A stretch of 64,000 bases of DNA from NCBI GenBank assembly GCA_038503035.1, contig JAVSML010001008.1:67164-131163 (forward strand), in the 5' to 3' direction. This stretch comes from Crocodylus rhombifer (Eukaryota > Chordata > Crocodylia > Crocodylidae). The notes beneath the pieces are model-generated. The model was not told the origin of the DNA and did not search any database. It was given only the letters and a program-made list of their open reading frames with translations. The translations under genes and the position numbers were made by a program. Shown here one piece after another: positions 1-12,441 of the stretch (the stretch's first letter is position 1; each line of letters starts with the position of its first letter).

Positions 1-2494
1 AATTTCTGGTCCCTCAGGAAGACAAATGCTTGAAGGAATGTGCCAGCTATAGGCCAGTTTACTTTTCAAACATAGGTCTTCAAATTCAAGTTAATGGCAG
101 ATTCCTGTTCTGTGATCCAAGTCATACTAGTAGATCATGTTTCAAGTGCAAATCCAAGTTACTAACTTGAGCTTCAGGTGCTAAAGTATGCCACTTTAGG
201 GAGAGATTTTTTTTTTGTCTGCACAGAATTTCTGAAGCAAGGAAGCACTGCTGATGCATCACCTACTTGTGAAGATCATGGCTGTCTGCAGAATAAAGTT
301 CTTAGACTTTTCTGTGTGCTCATTAGGGTTGTTAATTACTGCAGACAAGAAAGATTACGGGTGTGCATAAGTGTGAAAAGAAACAGGTATGCCTATCATT
401 TAATCCATTTTTTCTACTTTTATATAACAGCCTGTCTTATCTGCTGTTTATACATAATCATGTCAGTGGGCCATAATGAAGTAACACAACTAGGGAATAA
501 GGTTAAAATTGTGAAGACAAATGATCATTCACCCTGTTATCCTAAAGAATTTGGATATCTAAGAAAGTTTAAAGTGTACTGTTTCTCATTTTTCATACAC
601 AAGAAATGTTTACTAGCTCATCTCATGAATTCACAATAAGAACTTGACAGAAAACTCACACCTCTTCCAACAGAGTATTTTAGAAAGGTATGCTCATTCT
701 AAAAGTTGGAGCATGCTTTGGTGGTAGATTTGGTTATGATAATTTTCTGTTCTAACCACCAAAAGAAAAAGAATATTTTACAAAAAAGAAAAAAAAATGA
801 CACATCATGATTAAGGTGCTTCTGTTTCAAGGATCTTATCTATGGAGTATTTTTCTTCCGGATGCATGACGTCTGCTCTGGTGACATCAGATAAAATGTG
901 AATGAATCAAAGAAAAATCTACATTGTGTAGGAGAGGACCAGTGAATTAGACTTCTTCCATATTAGCAAGTATTGTTTCATTATACCTGGATAAAGGGAT
1001 ACTTGTTATCACCAGCAATCTTAGATTCCATTTGATGACCAGTACCTCTTCTCACAAGGCTTTGAATTCAGATATGCTAGAATGGATTGTTACAAATCAC
1101 ATTGCTTCCTGGCAAAGAAAAAGATCTTGAGTTAGTTACCTTGGATCTCTCTTGCAACATCATGAGAGAGAGCCTGGGCAGAGAAATTCAGATGTGCCAA
1201 ACAATAGGTATCAGCAATTGTACTTGCCAAAATACAATGATCAAAGTCTTGATTATTTTTTAAATTTCTTTCTCTTTGTAATTATGCCTTTGCTAATGCT
1301 GCCAAGTCAGCATCTTTAATATGATTCTTTCAATTTCAGTGTGCCTTGCCTTGGTGATTTGAATAGAATTTGTTTTACTTTTTATATTCGTTATTATTTC
1401 CAGTCTGGATAGATAGTTATGGCTTATTACTAAACATTAAATTTGCTTTGATCAGTTTTTGGAAGCAAGAACATATACAAATACAGCGTATTGAGAATAA
1501 TTTACTGTTTCTTTTCTAAAAATTACCTTTCACCATCAGCTTCACTACCTTTTAAAAAAGCATAACTTGTAAATGATAAGTTGCATTTGGCTGAAAAATT
1601 AAAAACTGGTGTCTCAGACACTGGAAAACCAAAAGTCGTTTTGTTTTAAAATGGTCTTTATAGAATCATTCTTCCACATTTCTGACAGAAAGTTAAAGAT
1701 GTTATTAAAGACTATCTCTGAAAAAAAAATTAAGAAATACATTTTTAAAATAGTTTAAAATTTAAATATGTGGTGATCAGTGGTGGATCCAGGAGGGGTA
1801 TAGTTGTGCACTGGAAACCCTCTTTGATCCCTGTGCCACCTACAGTTTAAAACTAACTGCTTGGCAGTGGCAGCAGCATTTCCATTCAGGCAGCAATGAG
1901 GGAGTCAACTGACTTCATGTTTCATTAAAATCTACTTGATCCTTTATAAATTCTTCATCCCTCAGGTATTAATGACCCTCACTCCTTTTTAATGGTCTTT
2001 ATGTTCCACTAATCAAGCCAGCTTTTCTGCAGTTCTGCTGTCTGCCAACTCCTCCTAGTAATGTAGCTCCTATTTCACAAACTGATTTTAATTCATTCCA
2101 CTAGTTACATATGTTTTTGCATCTATGTAAAACTGAATATAGCTCTTGGTCTCTACCTTATTAGTAAAGCTTCTAGTTTCTTTTTATTTGGAGAAAAATA
2201 TGAGGTGTGTTATATGCAATGATGGACTTGACCATATGAATCCTCCTCTTTAAAATCCTAGATCTGTCCATGGTGGTAATAAACGCATATGAACAATACA
2301 AAAAAATCATTGTTGAAAAGTCCCGTTTGCAGGGAATATGCTGTTAGAAAGACATCAAACATTTTAAACACACGATTGAGTTAAAGAAGTAAGACATTAT
2401 ATTGAACTGATAAAGTACTATATTGGGGGATCACAAGGTGATTCACAAGCATTAATTAAGCACGTCTCAGAAAAGACTTTGGAAGTACCATGGG
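1..2494. other. AT-rich DNA, nothing recognised
   Basis: This stretch is AT-rich and has no repeat, RNA gene or exon that I can support. The one open frame above 150 codons (178-639, plus) begins next to a T-rich run, shows no domain and is compatible with chance. Confidence 0.5.
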
Positions 2495-2580
2495 TAAATA
2501 TAGTAACCACTTTACAAAAGTAAATATCATGAGAAAGAGGTTAAATCATTTGCCCAAGCCTTGGATCCAATTTATTATAC
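2495..2580 (-). repeat. MIR-like SINE relic
   Basis: The plus strand reads like the reverse complement of a MIR core: a 'cactttacaa' segment, then 'gaaagaggttaaatcatttg' and 'cccaag'. MIRs are old tRNA-derived SINEs shared by amniotes. Only the conserved core is recognisable and both ends are degraded. Confidence 0.5.
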
Positions 2581-3000
2581 AGCTCTGACAGGAAGCTACT
2601 GATACAATAATATGAATATAAATATGAATAATGTGAATATAAATGACAAATTCACTTGCCAGTACAATGCAATATAATTTTTGTCAATACCATGAGTCAA
2701 ATCATTCATTAGTCATTCAGATGAATAACAGTTTATTCACTGAAAGTGTGTAAAATCAAAATTTCACAAATTTAAACCCAAATTATGAATTTGAAAATTG
2801 AGAGCAGGCTGTTTATTGAGTTTAAGCAGTCACTGTAGTTATCTTTAAAGAAGACAAATCATCTAATGTGAGAGGAAAAAAATCAAAACAACAAAAAAAG
2901 AGTGATCTACATGCCCAATCTTACAACTAGACTAAAGTATAGCAAGTAAGGTAAGAGTTTGCCCACAGTCTTTGTAGCCAAATTTGTTCATTGCTATATA
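2581..3000. other. AT-rich DNA, nothing recognised
   Basis: I see no repeat, RNA gene or exon here. A short 'atatgaatataaatatgaat' stretch near 2610 is simple AT-rich sequence. Confidence 0.4.
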
Positions 3001-3098
3001 CCATATTTTCTTTCATAAAATACGCTCTTTTTGACCTTATAAACCAGTGGGAAGGAGGGGGATGGAATTAGGGTGTGTACTATATATGAGAAATATGG
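3001..3098. mobile_element. 98-bp MITE with terminal inverted repeats
   Basis: The left end begins 'ccatattttctttcata' and the right end finishes 'tatatgagaaatatgg', whose reverse complement is 'ccatatttctcatata'. The inverted termini enclose about 65 bp containing 'aatacgctctttttgacc' and 'gggtgtgtac', which also pair loosely. The element is too short to code and would depend on a transposase elsewhere. A left-flanking TA is present, but the right flank is AT, so no clean target duplication is claimed. Confidence 0.65.
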
Positions 3099-3109
3099 AT
3101 CCCCACAGT

Positions 3110-3500
3110 TATGGAAATTTGACAGTGGAGGGGGCAACAGTAGCATTAATTGCCAAATTTATAGATCCATGGAAGCCTCCCAATCAGATGACATGGTGGG
3201 GTCAGTCCATGGCGAGACCTGGTTCGTGGTCTCTGAGAGCATGAGGGCAGACCCAGCATGCTGGATTACAGTTGGAGCACAGGGTCAGTCCAGCTGGATG
3301 CAGTGTGCAACGTGAAACTTGGTGCACTGGATCAGGCCAATGGGTGAGGTCAGTCCTTTGTTAGACTTAGACCTGGCACAGCCCCAGACCTGGCACATCA
3401 GATCAGGCCATCTCACAGGGTCAGTCCATGAGCACCATCCAGTTTGGATCTGCTGCCAGGATCTGTGTGGGGCTGGCAGCAGGCTCAGAGCTCCCTAGGT
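3110..3500. repeat. GC-richer imperfect satellite-like segment
   Basis: Short phrases recur at irregular spacing: 'ggtcagtcca', 'ggatcaggcc' or 'gatcaggcca', and 'acctggcac'. This suggests a decayed minisatellite. Related phrases ('catggactgaccctg', 'ggatctagccc') occur at 54790-55025, and 'ggatcag' units occur at 49962-50156. Two overlapping open frames of 65 and 80 codons here have no recognisable domain and are treated as chance. Confidence 0.4.
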
Positions 3501-4871
3501 GCTGCTACTCAATTACTTACATGAACTGCATGATAGAAACCTTTTTTTCTTCAAGCTGCAAAAACAGTTAATGTAGTTAACTCTTTAAATGTTGTAAAGT
3601 TTGTTTCACTGTGCTGAATATTTAGATCCTGATAATGATGTTATATGGAAAGAATGTTGTCATAGTTAAACATAATACATTTTTATTTTATTTTTGCTTA
3701 AAAAAACAATAGAAAGTATATATATTTTAAATATTGAAATCATCTTTCTAGGATTGAAAAGTCAGTATCTCATATATTAGGAAATAGATATGAAAATGTC
3801 TTTACTTACTATCTTTTTATGGTATTGTTGCTACATAACCAGGGTTTCATCAATTGAACAGTACTCAGGAAGTGTCTAGTACTCAGGAGTGTGTAGTAGT
3901 GAGTACAGTTGTCTGTGGCACTTTTTGCTAGGGAGGATAGACATTGCAAATAGTCTGAGGGGGCTACAGAAAGAGAAAACACAGTCTCATGCCAGCCAGG
4001 ACAACATGTTTCTATTCTTGCCTCTGTGACATACTTCAGATGTTGATCAAATCACATAAACCAAAATTTTTCTGATGCTCTAACTGTGAATGTCTTATTT
4101 TTTGATTTTTCACAAACATTGTTGCTTGCAAAAAGGAAAAGAGCCGTTATATAAATTCAGTATCATGATAAATAAGCCACGGGGAGGCTAGTGTTTATTC
4201 TAAACACACTTGTACAAAGAGTGTATCTAAATATTTCACAAACAGTATATTCTTTTAAAATCTATAGAAATAACGCATAGTAAAAACCTCTGATGTGTTA
4301 ATAAAATATTCATATGCTCCACGTTATTTTTGTACTTGATTAAATATATTTGGTAGAGAATTCAAAGCAGTTTCTTGAAATACTATAAGCTTTTCCAGTG
4401 CATTCTGAAGCACCAGATGCGAACACTTAGTAATATTACATTTATTGCATTTTGAATTAATAAGTTCTGCATAACTGCATTCGCTACTGTAACAGAGAAA
4501 AATTTTGACCTAGTGTGACAATTTAGAGAATCTCTCTGAATTCACAAATCTTATTTGACATTTTGAACTCTCCATTCATATCAGTGTCAGACTTTACACC
4601 CTTTATGAATAGGAGCTTGGTTGCCTTCTCTGCTACCTTTCATCTCCATAATGAGATAAAATCCACAGGAAATGACAAGAGAAATTCTTGCACTCAGCAC
4701 ACAGTTGATAATAGACAGCCATTACATTTTGACAGTCCTCTATTCTTGGCTAAATAGTTGGCTACTGACAGCTCAGACCAATTATTCCCATCTTCAGTGA
4801 GGTAACTAACGAATGGGTCACATGGTTGGGTATTTCATTACCAGGAGAGGCTAATTGGAGGGCCATCTGAC
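3501..4871. other. AT-rich DNA, nothing recognised
   Basis: The sequence is AT-rich and unique-looking. A short duplicated phrase, 'agtactcagga'/'gtactcagga', lies near 3861-3888. I recognise no gene or repeat family. Confidence 0.45.
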
Positions 4872-4874
4872 AAA

Positions 4875-5548
4875 GGCCATGTGTAGACGAAACGAGAGGC
4901 GTGTGTGCATAACACTTTACAATGGGCTAAATGCTTTTTCTCCTCTTTAATGATGTCAGTGTTTGCATGCCTCGGTGGCATATTGTGCATTAATTCCAGC
5001 CGCTCTAGGAAATTTGGTGGTGTAATGCACCTTAAATGATTTGGGGCTCAGCAAACTAAAACTCCTTTGAGGATTTTTAGTTTGCTGCCCCTGCAGCTGG
5101 AGAGTGAAGCACTGTGGTCCATGCAGCTCAGCGGCTCTGTAGGAAGCTCTACAGGCAACCTGGAAAAGCAGCTCCACCCAAGAAAAGCGGTAAACCTGAT
5201 CTCCCCACCCCTGGATCCTGCCCTGCCTGAACTGCACAGGTGCTTCCCTCTGTGGCTGCATTGCCCCTTAGGACTGCCTGAGCTAGGTGCCTGTGAACAG
5301 GTGCCTGTGGGGGGCGGGTGCAGCTGCCATGAAGGAAATCACCAGCCTCCCTGCTCCCCCCCCTCCCCACAGCCCAGGGACCACTGTGCCCACTGGCAGC
5401 TTGCCCTCACTTCCCCTCCCCGCCGGAGAGGCAGGTAAGTCAGCAGGGTGTGTGCACGACCTGGGGATTTAATCAGCCCTAAATTGAAGTGGTGTTTTTT
5501 AAAACCCACTGCTTCAATTTAGGGGCCCCATTTTGTCTACACATGCCC
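4875..5548. mobile_element. 674-bp MITE, 3-bp target duplication AAA
   Basis: The left terminus is 'ggccatgtgtagacgaaac'. The right terminus 'ttttgtctacacatgccc' is its near-perfect inverse ('gggcatgtgtagacaaaa'). Both ends are flanked by AAA (4872-4874 and 5549-5551). Inside the right end is a hairpin at 5479-5523 with arms 'cctaaattgaagtggtg' and 'ccactgcttcaatttagg'. The core (about 5090-5450) is GC-rich, and the 123-codon open frame there is a by-product of that composition. Termini of this type recur at 13649 and 15349. The 3-bp duplication resembles the PIF/Harbinger habit, but the superfamily is an inference. Confidence 0.7.
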
Positions 5549-5885
5549 AAAGGCATCAGAGGGTTATAAAAGAAAGGTTCTTCACCAAATGCGAATGAGC
5601 GTGTGCAGAAAAAAAAAAATGGCCAACCATCCATATTTTGAAGAAAGTGGCCATGTGTTGGAGGGCTGTGGGAGAGGAAGCATTTGGGACTCTTCACAGG
5701 ACTCTGACCTAAGCCCAAAAAACAAGTTTAAGTAGTCAGTTTTGATTCAGGCACCTGGCTGCAAGTTTCACTTTCTGGAAAAGGATAATGGAGAACTACT
5801 GTTCAAGAAAAGTACCAGAAACCCCTAAAGAAAGTGACGGTGTGGGAGCCTACTCACATGAAGAGTAGCTTAAGAAAATAAGGAT

Positions 5886-6091
5886 CTAGGGCTAGGCAAC
5901 CAACCACTTGAAGTATGTAGCCACTTTATTTGGTCCACAAAACCAGGGGGGTTGGTGGCATTCCAGCAGTGGGGGGTTTCACCAGCACTGTGCCTGGACA
6001 GCTGAGAGAAATGACAGTGAGAACTGGCAGTGGCAGCAGATCCAAGCTGGGTCATTCCAGTGCATTGCTAGAAAATGTTTACCACCACTGA
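5886..6091. mobile_element. Short hAT-like non-autonomous element
   Basis: The left end 'ctagggctaggcaaccaac' and the right end 'gtttaccaccactg' (inverse 'cagtggtggtaaac') resemble hAT termini of the 'caggggtggcaaac' type. The length is about 205 bp. I could not find a matching 8-bp target duplication, so boundaries and family are tentative. Confidence 0.4.
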
Positions 6092-6610
6092 TGTAGTGTG
6101 TTGGTATCCTAGTAAGTGTCCAGCTGTGCAGCTTTATCAATACTCTGTGACACTACAGCAATTATTCAGTGTGCTACACATGTATTGTGCCAGGGAGTGG
6201 AGGAAGTGAATGAAGATAAGTCATTAGGGAGACATACCTTACCTCAAAATATTGATATAAATAAATAGGCAAAGCTAGTTTACCAACAACTAATCACAGC
6301 CATCATTTAATCTAATGTTGTTGAATGCTTAACTTGGTATATTTTTTTTCCTTTTATGATACTTAAAATATTGGAAAAAATATCATTGTGTGTCCTCAGG
6401 CTTATTGTGTGTCCTCAGGGGGGGTGCGTTTCATAACGTCTTTGCAAATGAAGTGCAGAATACTGTCTGCTAAAAAATAAATCACATAAAATACTTGATC
6501 TGGATTTTGCTGTAAATCATTAATAAACATGGTTTCATATAGTCACTGATTAGAAAAGAGTTCTCCATACTATTCTCAACAGAACAGAAACGAGTTCTCA
6601 ACATTTAGTT
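6092..6610. other. AT-rich DNA with a small tandem duplication
   Basis: The phrase 'attgtgtgtcctcagg' occurs twice in tandem (6385-6400 and 6404-6419). I recognise no gene or repeat family. Confidence 0.4.
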
Positions 6611-7430
6611 GTAAGCCCTGAGTCAAGCAACACTAACCAAACAGACTGGTGCTAATCGCATGTTGGTCAAGTGCCTGTTGATCAGTGCTAACACCAGGGA
6701 TCGAAAAGACACATGGGCAGATTTAGGATATCTTAAAGCGGGGTGGGGGGTGGCATACCACCCTTCAAACTTAGGGAGATGGAGATGAGCATGGCAGGAG
6801 CCCCTGGGCCAGCAGGGGACACTAGAGAGATGGGCAGAGAATGGGCACACAAATGAGGGGGACTTGGCTGGTTCTGCTGCTGCTACCACTGCCCCCAGGT
6901 GACCTGAGGGCAAGGGGATCCCTGAGCTGCTCCTGCCCCTCTCCAGCCAGGGACTGTGAGGAAAGGCTATGCAGAGTGCTGGGTGTGGCTAAGGACAGTG
7001 TCAGCAGGGAACAGGTTTCTCCTTCCAGCATTTGCTCCCTACTACATGCTTTCCACCCCAACACTGTGGCCCGCACTGGCAGGGTGCATGTGCTAGAAGA
7101 AGGAATCCATGTGCTGCTATCACTGTCCTGGGCTGCGCCCGGCTCCCCACATAACTGCTCCTTGAAGCCCACTGCTGGAGACAGATAGAAACAGCTCTGG
7201 GGCTGCCCCATGCCTGCATCAGCTAGGGACAATGGTGATGAATGTGTTTTTCATTCCAGCACTTGCTTCCAGCCAGTGGGGGACACAGCAGAGGCAGAGG
7301 GGGAAGATACTCAGCAGGGAGAATGAAATGGAAGGGAACCCTCCTCTGCATGGGTCAGCCAGAGACAGCAGTGTCACTGTCAAAAGAGGTGGGCAATCAC
7401 ATGGCCACCCACTCAGGATTTGTCCTGAAT
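6611..7430. repeat. GC-rich segment of unknown origin
   Basis: This GC-rich island in AT-rich surroundings has loosely repeated phrases ('ccttccagcatttgctcc' near 7023, 'cattccagcacttgcttcc' near 7251). It looks like the core of a composite repeat. Open frames on both strands (6841-7188 plus, 6822-7232 minus) overlap each other and lack domains. The leucine-rich start of the plus frame mimics a signal peptide but has no supporting splice or homology evidence. Confidence 0.3.
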
Positions 7431-7479
7431 AGACGTGGAACGGAGAATGCATCATATCAAAAATAGATTTTCTCACCTG

Positions 7480-8329
7480 CAGTCATGATGAGCAAACTTC
7501 TAGATGTGACTATACTAAGACAAAGATATTTCATAAAGCTTAATGAACAAACTGTATGTGATATGCTGATATATAGAGATACTGTATTTTATTATGTCCA
7601 GTGTTACCTTGTTCAAAGTTTTTCATTTGTGACCATTAGTCATTTTGACTCTGTAGACAAATAAGCCTATTAATGGGACCAGGGAGCTTAATGATATTGA
7701 TCCACACACAAAAGTGATCAATGTTTTATTAAATGCAATCTGACCTGAGAGGTTCATTACTCTTAGAGGCCATAGCTTCTTCAGAAACTTAGAATTCCTT
7801 TATCTGGGCTACTGCTTCTTATAACACTCAGTGAGCAAATCCTATGAACAGGAGAATACATGTGAGCAGGCAGTTTTATTTTATCAGTGTTCTAGTATTA
7901 TCTCTAGCCCTGTAGGCATTGTAAACATTTCTAATGGCTTGTCTTTCCGGGGACACTTATGAAAGTTAGTCCGAATTATTTTTCAAGTGGATTACATAAA
8001 CCCCACTAAAGCCTCTATGTGGGCACCCTCACACAAGTTGCCTTAGTTTGGGATACCTTTCTTTTTCTTTCTTTTTTTTTTTTTGGAATTGAATTCACTA
8101 ATCCACATTTTTTAATCCTTTTTAAATTCACCCTTTAGCTAATTTGGATTACTTCACCTGATTGTCCCTGTGCAGACAAACCCAAAAGCTATTTCAAACC
8201 TGAATAAGGATCATTTTGTGATCCATCCTTTAAACCCACACAAGCTATGCTGAAGCAGGCTTTAGGCCCTGCTAGGGACCCCAAGATGCATTTTAGTTTC
8301 CTCTTGAGTCAGCGTAGAATCAGTTAAGG
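7480..8329. other. AT-rich DNA, nothing recognised
   Basis: The sequence is unique-looking, with a T-rich run near 8070. I can support no gene or repeat. Confidence 0.4.
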
Positions 8330-8700
8330 AGACACTATGTTAATGTAAAAGTGTTCTTATTTGGCTGAAAGGTACAGTAAAGGCCTTCACCTTCTGGGTC
8401 ACTAAATATCCCATAGCACTTTTCACAAGATTAGAAGCGTTATTCCCCAGATCTCCTGAGTAATTACCTTCTATCTTCCTAATTCCCCTTGCAATCTCAA
8501 TTGGAGACAGCATTTTCTGCACAGCAGTATAGGAATGAAAGTGTAGTGCTGCGATGTACTGTTGAATAGCTGCCACTCTGTGTTTTAGCAGTGGATGAAA
8601 TGATTCCTATGGATAGCCTAAATTTTTAAGCACTTTAGAAACTCTTGGGATCAAAGGTGCTATGGAAGTTCAAGCATATTATTATTTATAGAACAAAATA
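8330..8700 (+). repeat. Old SINE/LINE-tail repeat
   Basis: The block ends 'gggatcaaaggtgctatgg' followed by 'attattattta'. That is the style of L2/CR1-related 3' tails, in which a short terminal repeat follows a conserved hairpin region. Upstream, 'ctgggtcactaaatatccca' and 'attggagacagcattttctg' also read like a dispersed amniote repeat. A 78-codon minus-strand frame inside it (8340-8576) is therefore considered accidental. The family assignment is by recollection only. Confidence 0.45.
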
Positions 8701-9736
8701 TGGCTTTCTATTGCATCTGTTATATTCCAGGCATAAGAAATTGTTAGGTAGCATAGTTTGCTGTAGTGACTGCAGGTAAATTTGACAGCCATTCTTTCTT
8801 AAGCAATTTAAAAGCTTAATGTTCTATTATGTACATGCTCTGTTAAGAAAAAAAATGTATTGGCAAACAATCATTGAAAATACTTTCAAATTTAGGGGGT
8901 GTTAAGCATTTAAAACCCAATGTGTATACATACTTAACTCTAGGTATCTAAGTTTGAAAATGTGAATCTTGCTTTTCATTTCTACAAGGACAGCTTCAGG
9001 AAAGCTCAATTTAATATCTCATCTAAAGGAGAGCTGAAAAGGAGGCACTTATCCTACATAATGTTTTTCTATTATCAGGCATAAGTCCAAAATTTCATAT
9101 ATTTCTGGTTCAGAGGAAAAAATGCTACTAAATTGAACCTCTTAATAACACTTATGTTGTTTTATTAGTAATAAAAAAGGGATATGCTCCTACAAGGTTG
9201 AAATTGCAAAGTGCTTTCTCTTACAAAGATGCTTAGTTGTATATAGATGATGATAACATGTAAGGGCCCTTACATGGCTGAGAACCTGACAAAATGGAAC
9301 ATGTTTCTAGGCAAAGTTCCCTGCTAAAAAAAAATTTAAAAAAAATCAAGCTGGAATCATTCTTGAAGAGTGTGTTATTTATAAGGAGGTGTTCAGAATC
9401 CCCTCTTACCAAGTAAGTCTCCCTTACATGTTTCTATAAAAATAAACTTTCTCCAACGCATACTTTACTGCCTCCTCTTCCAGGCAATGGACGTACAAAA
9501 TGCAGCAGGACTAGAATGAATCTAGTGAGCTACTCCCTTAGAAAACAGACATGGGGCACTCTGTGTCAAAACAAACACACCTCTGCTGCTGCATGCAAAA
9601 TTTTGGTAACTGCATGTAGTTTTATGAAAGTTTTCAATATGCCTAGTAGACCACTGAACTAGAATTTGTTTCATAGTAAACCCCAGTAACATACAATACA
9701 GAGCACGTGCTCTGGGTGCAAACTAAGGACAGGCAC
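8701..9736. other. AT-rich DNA with a perfect palindrome
   Basis: I recognise no gene or repeat family. A perfect 20-bp palindrome, 'catgtaagggcccttacatg', lies at 9257-9276. Confidence 0.45.
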
Positions 9737-9739
9737 CAG

Positions 9740-10851
9740 GGCTAGGGACAGACATTCAAAAATTGATTAAATATTTGCAGGTTAGTCTAACCTGTCTGGA
9801 TTGAACTGGTTTGTAACTGTACAGACATTCCCTCTAGACTGAGGAAATGTAGGCACATGCCTGTAGTGTCCCAGGCTAAAAGACGGGGGGGCACCAGGGC
9901 AGCCCTTCCTTCCCTTCCATAGTGCTTAGCTGAGGTGCCCTGGCAGGATGTTGTCATTAGGGAGGGGTGTAAACCCCCACCTTGGCTGAACCATGCCAGG
10001 CTTTTCCCCACTTGCTGCTCAAGGGGTGGGAGAGTTACCAGCCCCCAGCCCCTGGCTAGCATTCTGAAGCAAGAGGCAGGTGCAGTGCATGCATGTGTTG
10101 ATGATACTGAGCTTTTCAATCTTCCCTGCTTCTTCATATTGCCTGCAAACCTGATAGGTGAAAGAACCAACAGGGGCTTATAACACAGTGTTTAACAGCC
10201 CATCAATAAAACAAAAGCCGCTCTCATTAGTTCAAGCTCTTCTTAAACAGCTTTTTCCAAGGAAGGAGAGGAGGGACATTACCAGCTGACCTGCTGATTA
10301 GCTCCAAAAAGCCCCAAGAGGTCACTGTTCTGTCTGTCAGTCCCAGTGAAATTGAAAACACACACAGACACCTCCTCAGCATTAACTACTTTCCAGCTAG
10401 GGTTTGTGGGGCTAGGGTCCATGCTGTGGGAGATGGCGGGAGGGAGGCGGGGATCCCTACTTGAGCAGCAAGTGGTGAAGGGGAATAAGGCAGGGGAAAG
10501 ACAACCAGACCCTGCTGTGCCTGTATTCTCTGCCAGAGCTCTGGCTAGCAAGCAGAGGGGCAAAGATAGATCTGGTCTCTGGAGCAGATAGTGCAGCCCA
10601 GGGCTTCAAAGCTCAAAGTGGCTAAAACTGGTTTAAGATAAACCTGGTTGAATGTAGTATCAGACTTAGTTGATTTGGGTCAAACCAGTTGATGCAAGGT
10701 CTGTCCCAGACCCCTTCCTGGTTTAAGTTAAACTAGAGTCCTCAAGCATCCCAGATAACTGGCTTATGTGCACTGAACTTCTATTTTGTTACAGGTTTAA
10801 ACCAGTTTCTGATCACTTAAACCACTTTATGTGTAATGTTTGTCCCTGTCC
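9740..10851. mobile_element. Inverted-repeat transposon family A, copy 1 (1112 bp)
   Basis: The left end is 'ggctagggacagacattcaa'. The right end 'tttgtccctgtcc' is inverse to it ('ggacagggacaaa'). Both ends are flanked by CAG (9737-9739, 10852-10854). The right part carries the family-specific phrase 'ggtttaaaccagtttctgat', also present in copies 2 and 3. The core is GC-rich and differs in length between copies. Open frames on both strands (such as 9787-10170) show no transposase and are shadows of base composition. It is non-autonomous. Confidence 0.7.
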
Positions 10852-10854
10852 CAG

Positions 10855-11347
10855 AAGGATAGAAGGAAGGAAGGGCTATTGCTTGCCTTACTCTGCCTGC
10901 ATTTTCCAACTCTGGGAAGGAGACAGTGCAGACAAGTGTGAAAAGGAGTGAAGGCATTTTTAGAGACCATAGTTTTGTAAAGCAGGGGAGAAATGGTGCT
11001 ATTTTTTGCTGCTGAAACTGGTTTGGGGGGGGAGGGGTTGCCCTCTGGACATGAACTTTGGCACCAGAAAATGTGATGAAATTTTTCCCCTCAAACTCCA
11101 CTTCTACTCTAGAGAACTATGATTCTCAGAATGCTTTGCACTCCATGGCACTTCCAATTTCTCTGTTTGCTACTGTTCCTGTGACTGCAAGCAACAAGGT
11201 AGGAGTGAGAGGTGAAGGGATGAGTGAAAGATAACTACCCTGGGCACATTTTCCCCCTCTGTGCTTCTGGTAATCTCTCTATGCTATTTAGGCAGGCATA
11301 CTTCAGTGACTACTTTTAGTTTTTGTCTTTAAGTATTTTTTTATGGT
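10855..11347. other. Unassigned DNA between two repeats
   Basis: This stretch contains a G-run near 11024-11037 and otherwise nothing recognisable. A 94-codon minus-strand frame spanning the end of the preceding element has no domain. Confidence 0.35.
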
Positions 11348-11497
11348 TGTGGAATCTCCATCCTTGGAGGTTTTTAACACCTGGCTAGGCAAAGCCTTGG
11401 CTGGGATGATCTAGTTGGGGCTGGTCCTGCTTTAAGCAGGGGGTTGGACTAGATGACCTCCTGAGGTCCCTTCCAATCCTCATTTTCTGTGATTCAA
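11348..11497 (+). mobile_element. CR1 LINE 3' end, 5'-truncated
   Basis: The sequence contains the characteristic CR1 3' region: 'ggaatctccatccttggagg', 'ggctgggatgatctagttgg', then 'ggttggactagatgacctcc' and a 'gattca' end. Only about 150 bp remain, because CR1 copies are usually cut off at the 5' side during reverse transcription. There is no coding potential. Confidence 0.9.
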
Positions 11498-11557
11498 TTA
11501 TATGTTTAGCTATTCTTCATTAAAGAAAAGGGAAATTGAAGTGGGATAATACATATG

Positions 11558-12438
11558 GGCTAAGAACAGACAGTCCAAAAACCTGAGGCAGAATTGATCC
11601 AACTTTTGCAAGTTTCTCTAAACAGCAAAGATTAGATTGTGAGAAAATGTAACATGTTTGGTCTTGTGGGGTGGGGAACATTAAATGTCTGCGCTGGTCA
11701 GGCCAGGAGGTGGAGCTGCTTCTGCTGTCACTTCAGACCGTCCCCTGTACCAAGCCCTAGGCTTCCAGAGCTGGCAGGCATGGTGGCCCTGGGGGGAACA
11801 GGGGTGTGGAGAACAGAACTGGGGTCTAGGGGACTGTGACTGTGACAAGGGGCTCTGTTCTTCTCTGGCCCCCATAGCTGAGGAGCGAAGTCTGGTGTGT
11901 TGATGTGCCTGGAGTGAACACCTAGTCAAGTTGTGGAGGGAGGAAAGTGGGGCTACAGGGAAAAAATCCCCCATCACAAGACCCCCCCCCTGTGTAGACT
12001 CCAGCTGGGAGCCTGGGGCAGGGGGTTTCATTTCCCTCCTTGCTGGCCCCCATGCCCCCCACTGGCTGGCCTGGGGAGCAGAGGCTTTGGTGCCTCAGCT
12101 GAATGACAGCCCAGGGGCATGGCCAGCCAGGCTTGGCTGAAGCAGACAGCAGAGCAGAGGCTAACCTGCTGGTCCTACAAGTGGGGGTTGGCAGAGGAGG
12201 TGCAAAGCATCCTGGGATGTTGGGGAACTGTGAGGTAACTTGAGTTCGGAGGTGATCTAGGAGAGAAGTTCCATAGACTGGTTTAACTTAAATCAGTAAA
12301 ATGTGATAATACATTTATCCAGGTCTGTCTTAAACCAGCTTTGACCATTTGAAACTGGTCTATGTGCCCTGAACTTCTGTTCTGTTACCAGCTTAAACTG
12401 GTTTCTGATCACTTATACCATTTTGTCTGTCCCTAGTC
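11558..12438. mobile_element. Inverted-repeat transposon family A, copy 2 (881 bp)
   Basis: It starts 'ggctaagaacagacagtcc' and ends 'gtctgtccctagtc' (inverse 'gactagggacagac'). ATG flanks both sides (11555-11557, 12439-12441). 'cctgaggcagaattgatcc' near the left end and 'ctggtttctgatcacttata' near the right end match the other copies. The GC-rich core differs from copy 1. It holds overlapping frames on both strands that are not genes. Confidence 0.72.
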
Positions 12439-12441
12439 ATG

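Noticed and set aside
6841..7188. Open frame of 115 codons with a leucine-rich, signal-peptide-like start
   Set aside because: It sits in a GC-rich block with equally long frames on the opposite strand, has no domain, no splice context and no recognised homologue.
8340..8576. 78-codon minus-strand frame resembling a compact helical protein
   Set aside because: It overlaps a block with a LINE/SINE-type 3' tail on the opposite strand, and the rest of that repeat explains the sequence better.
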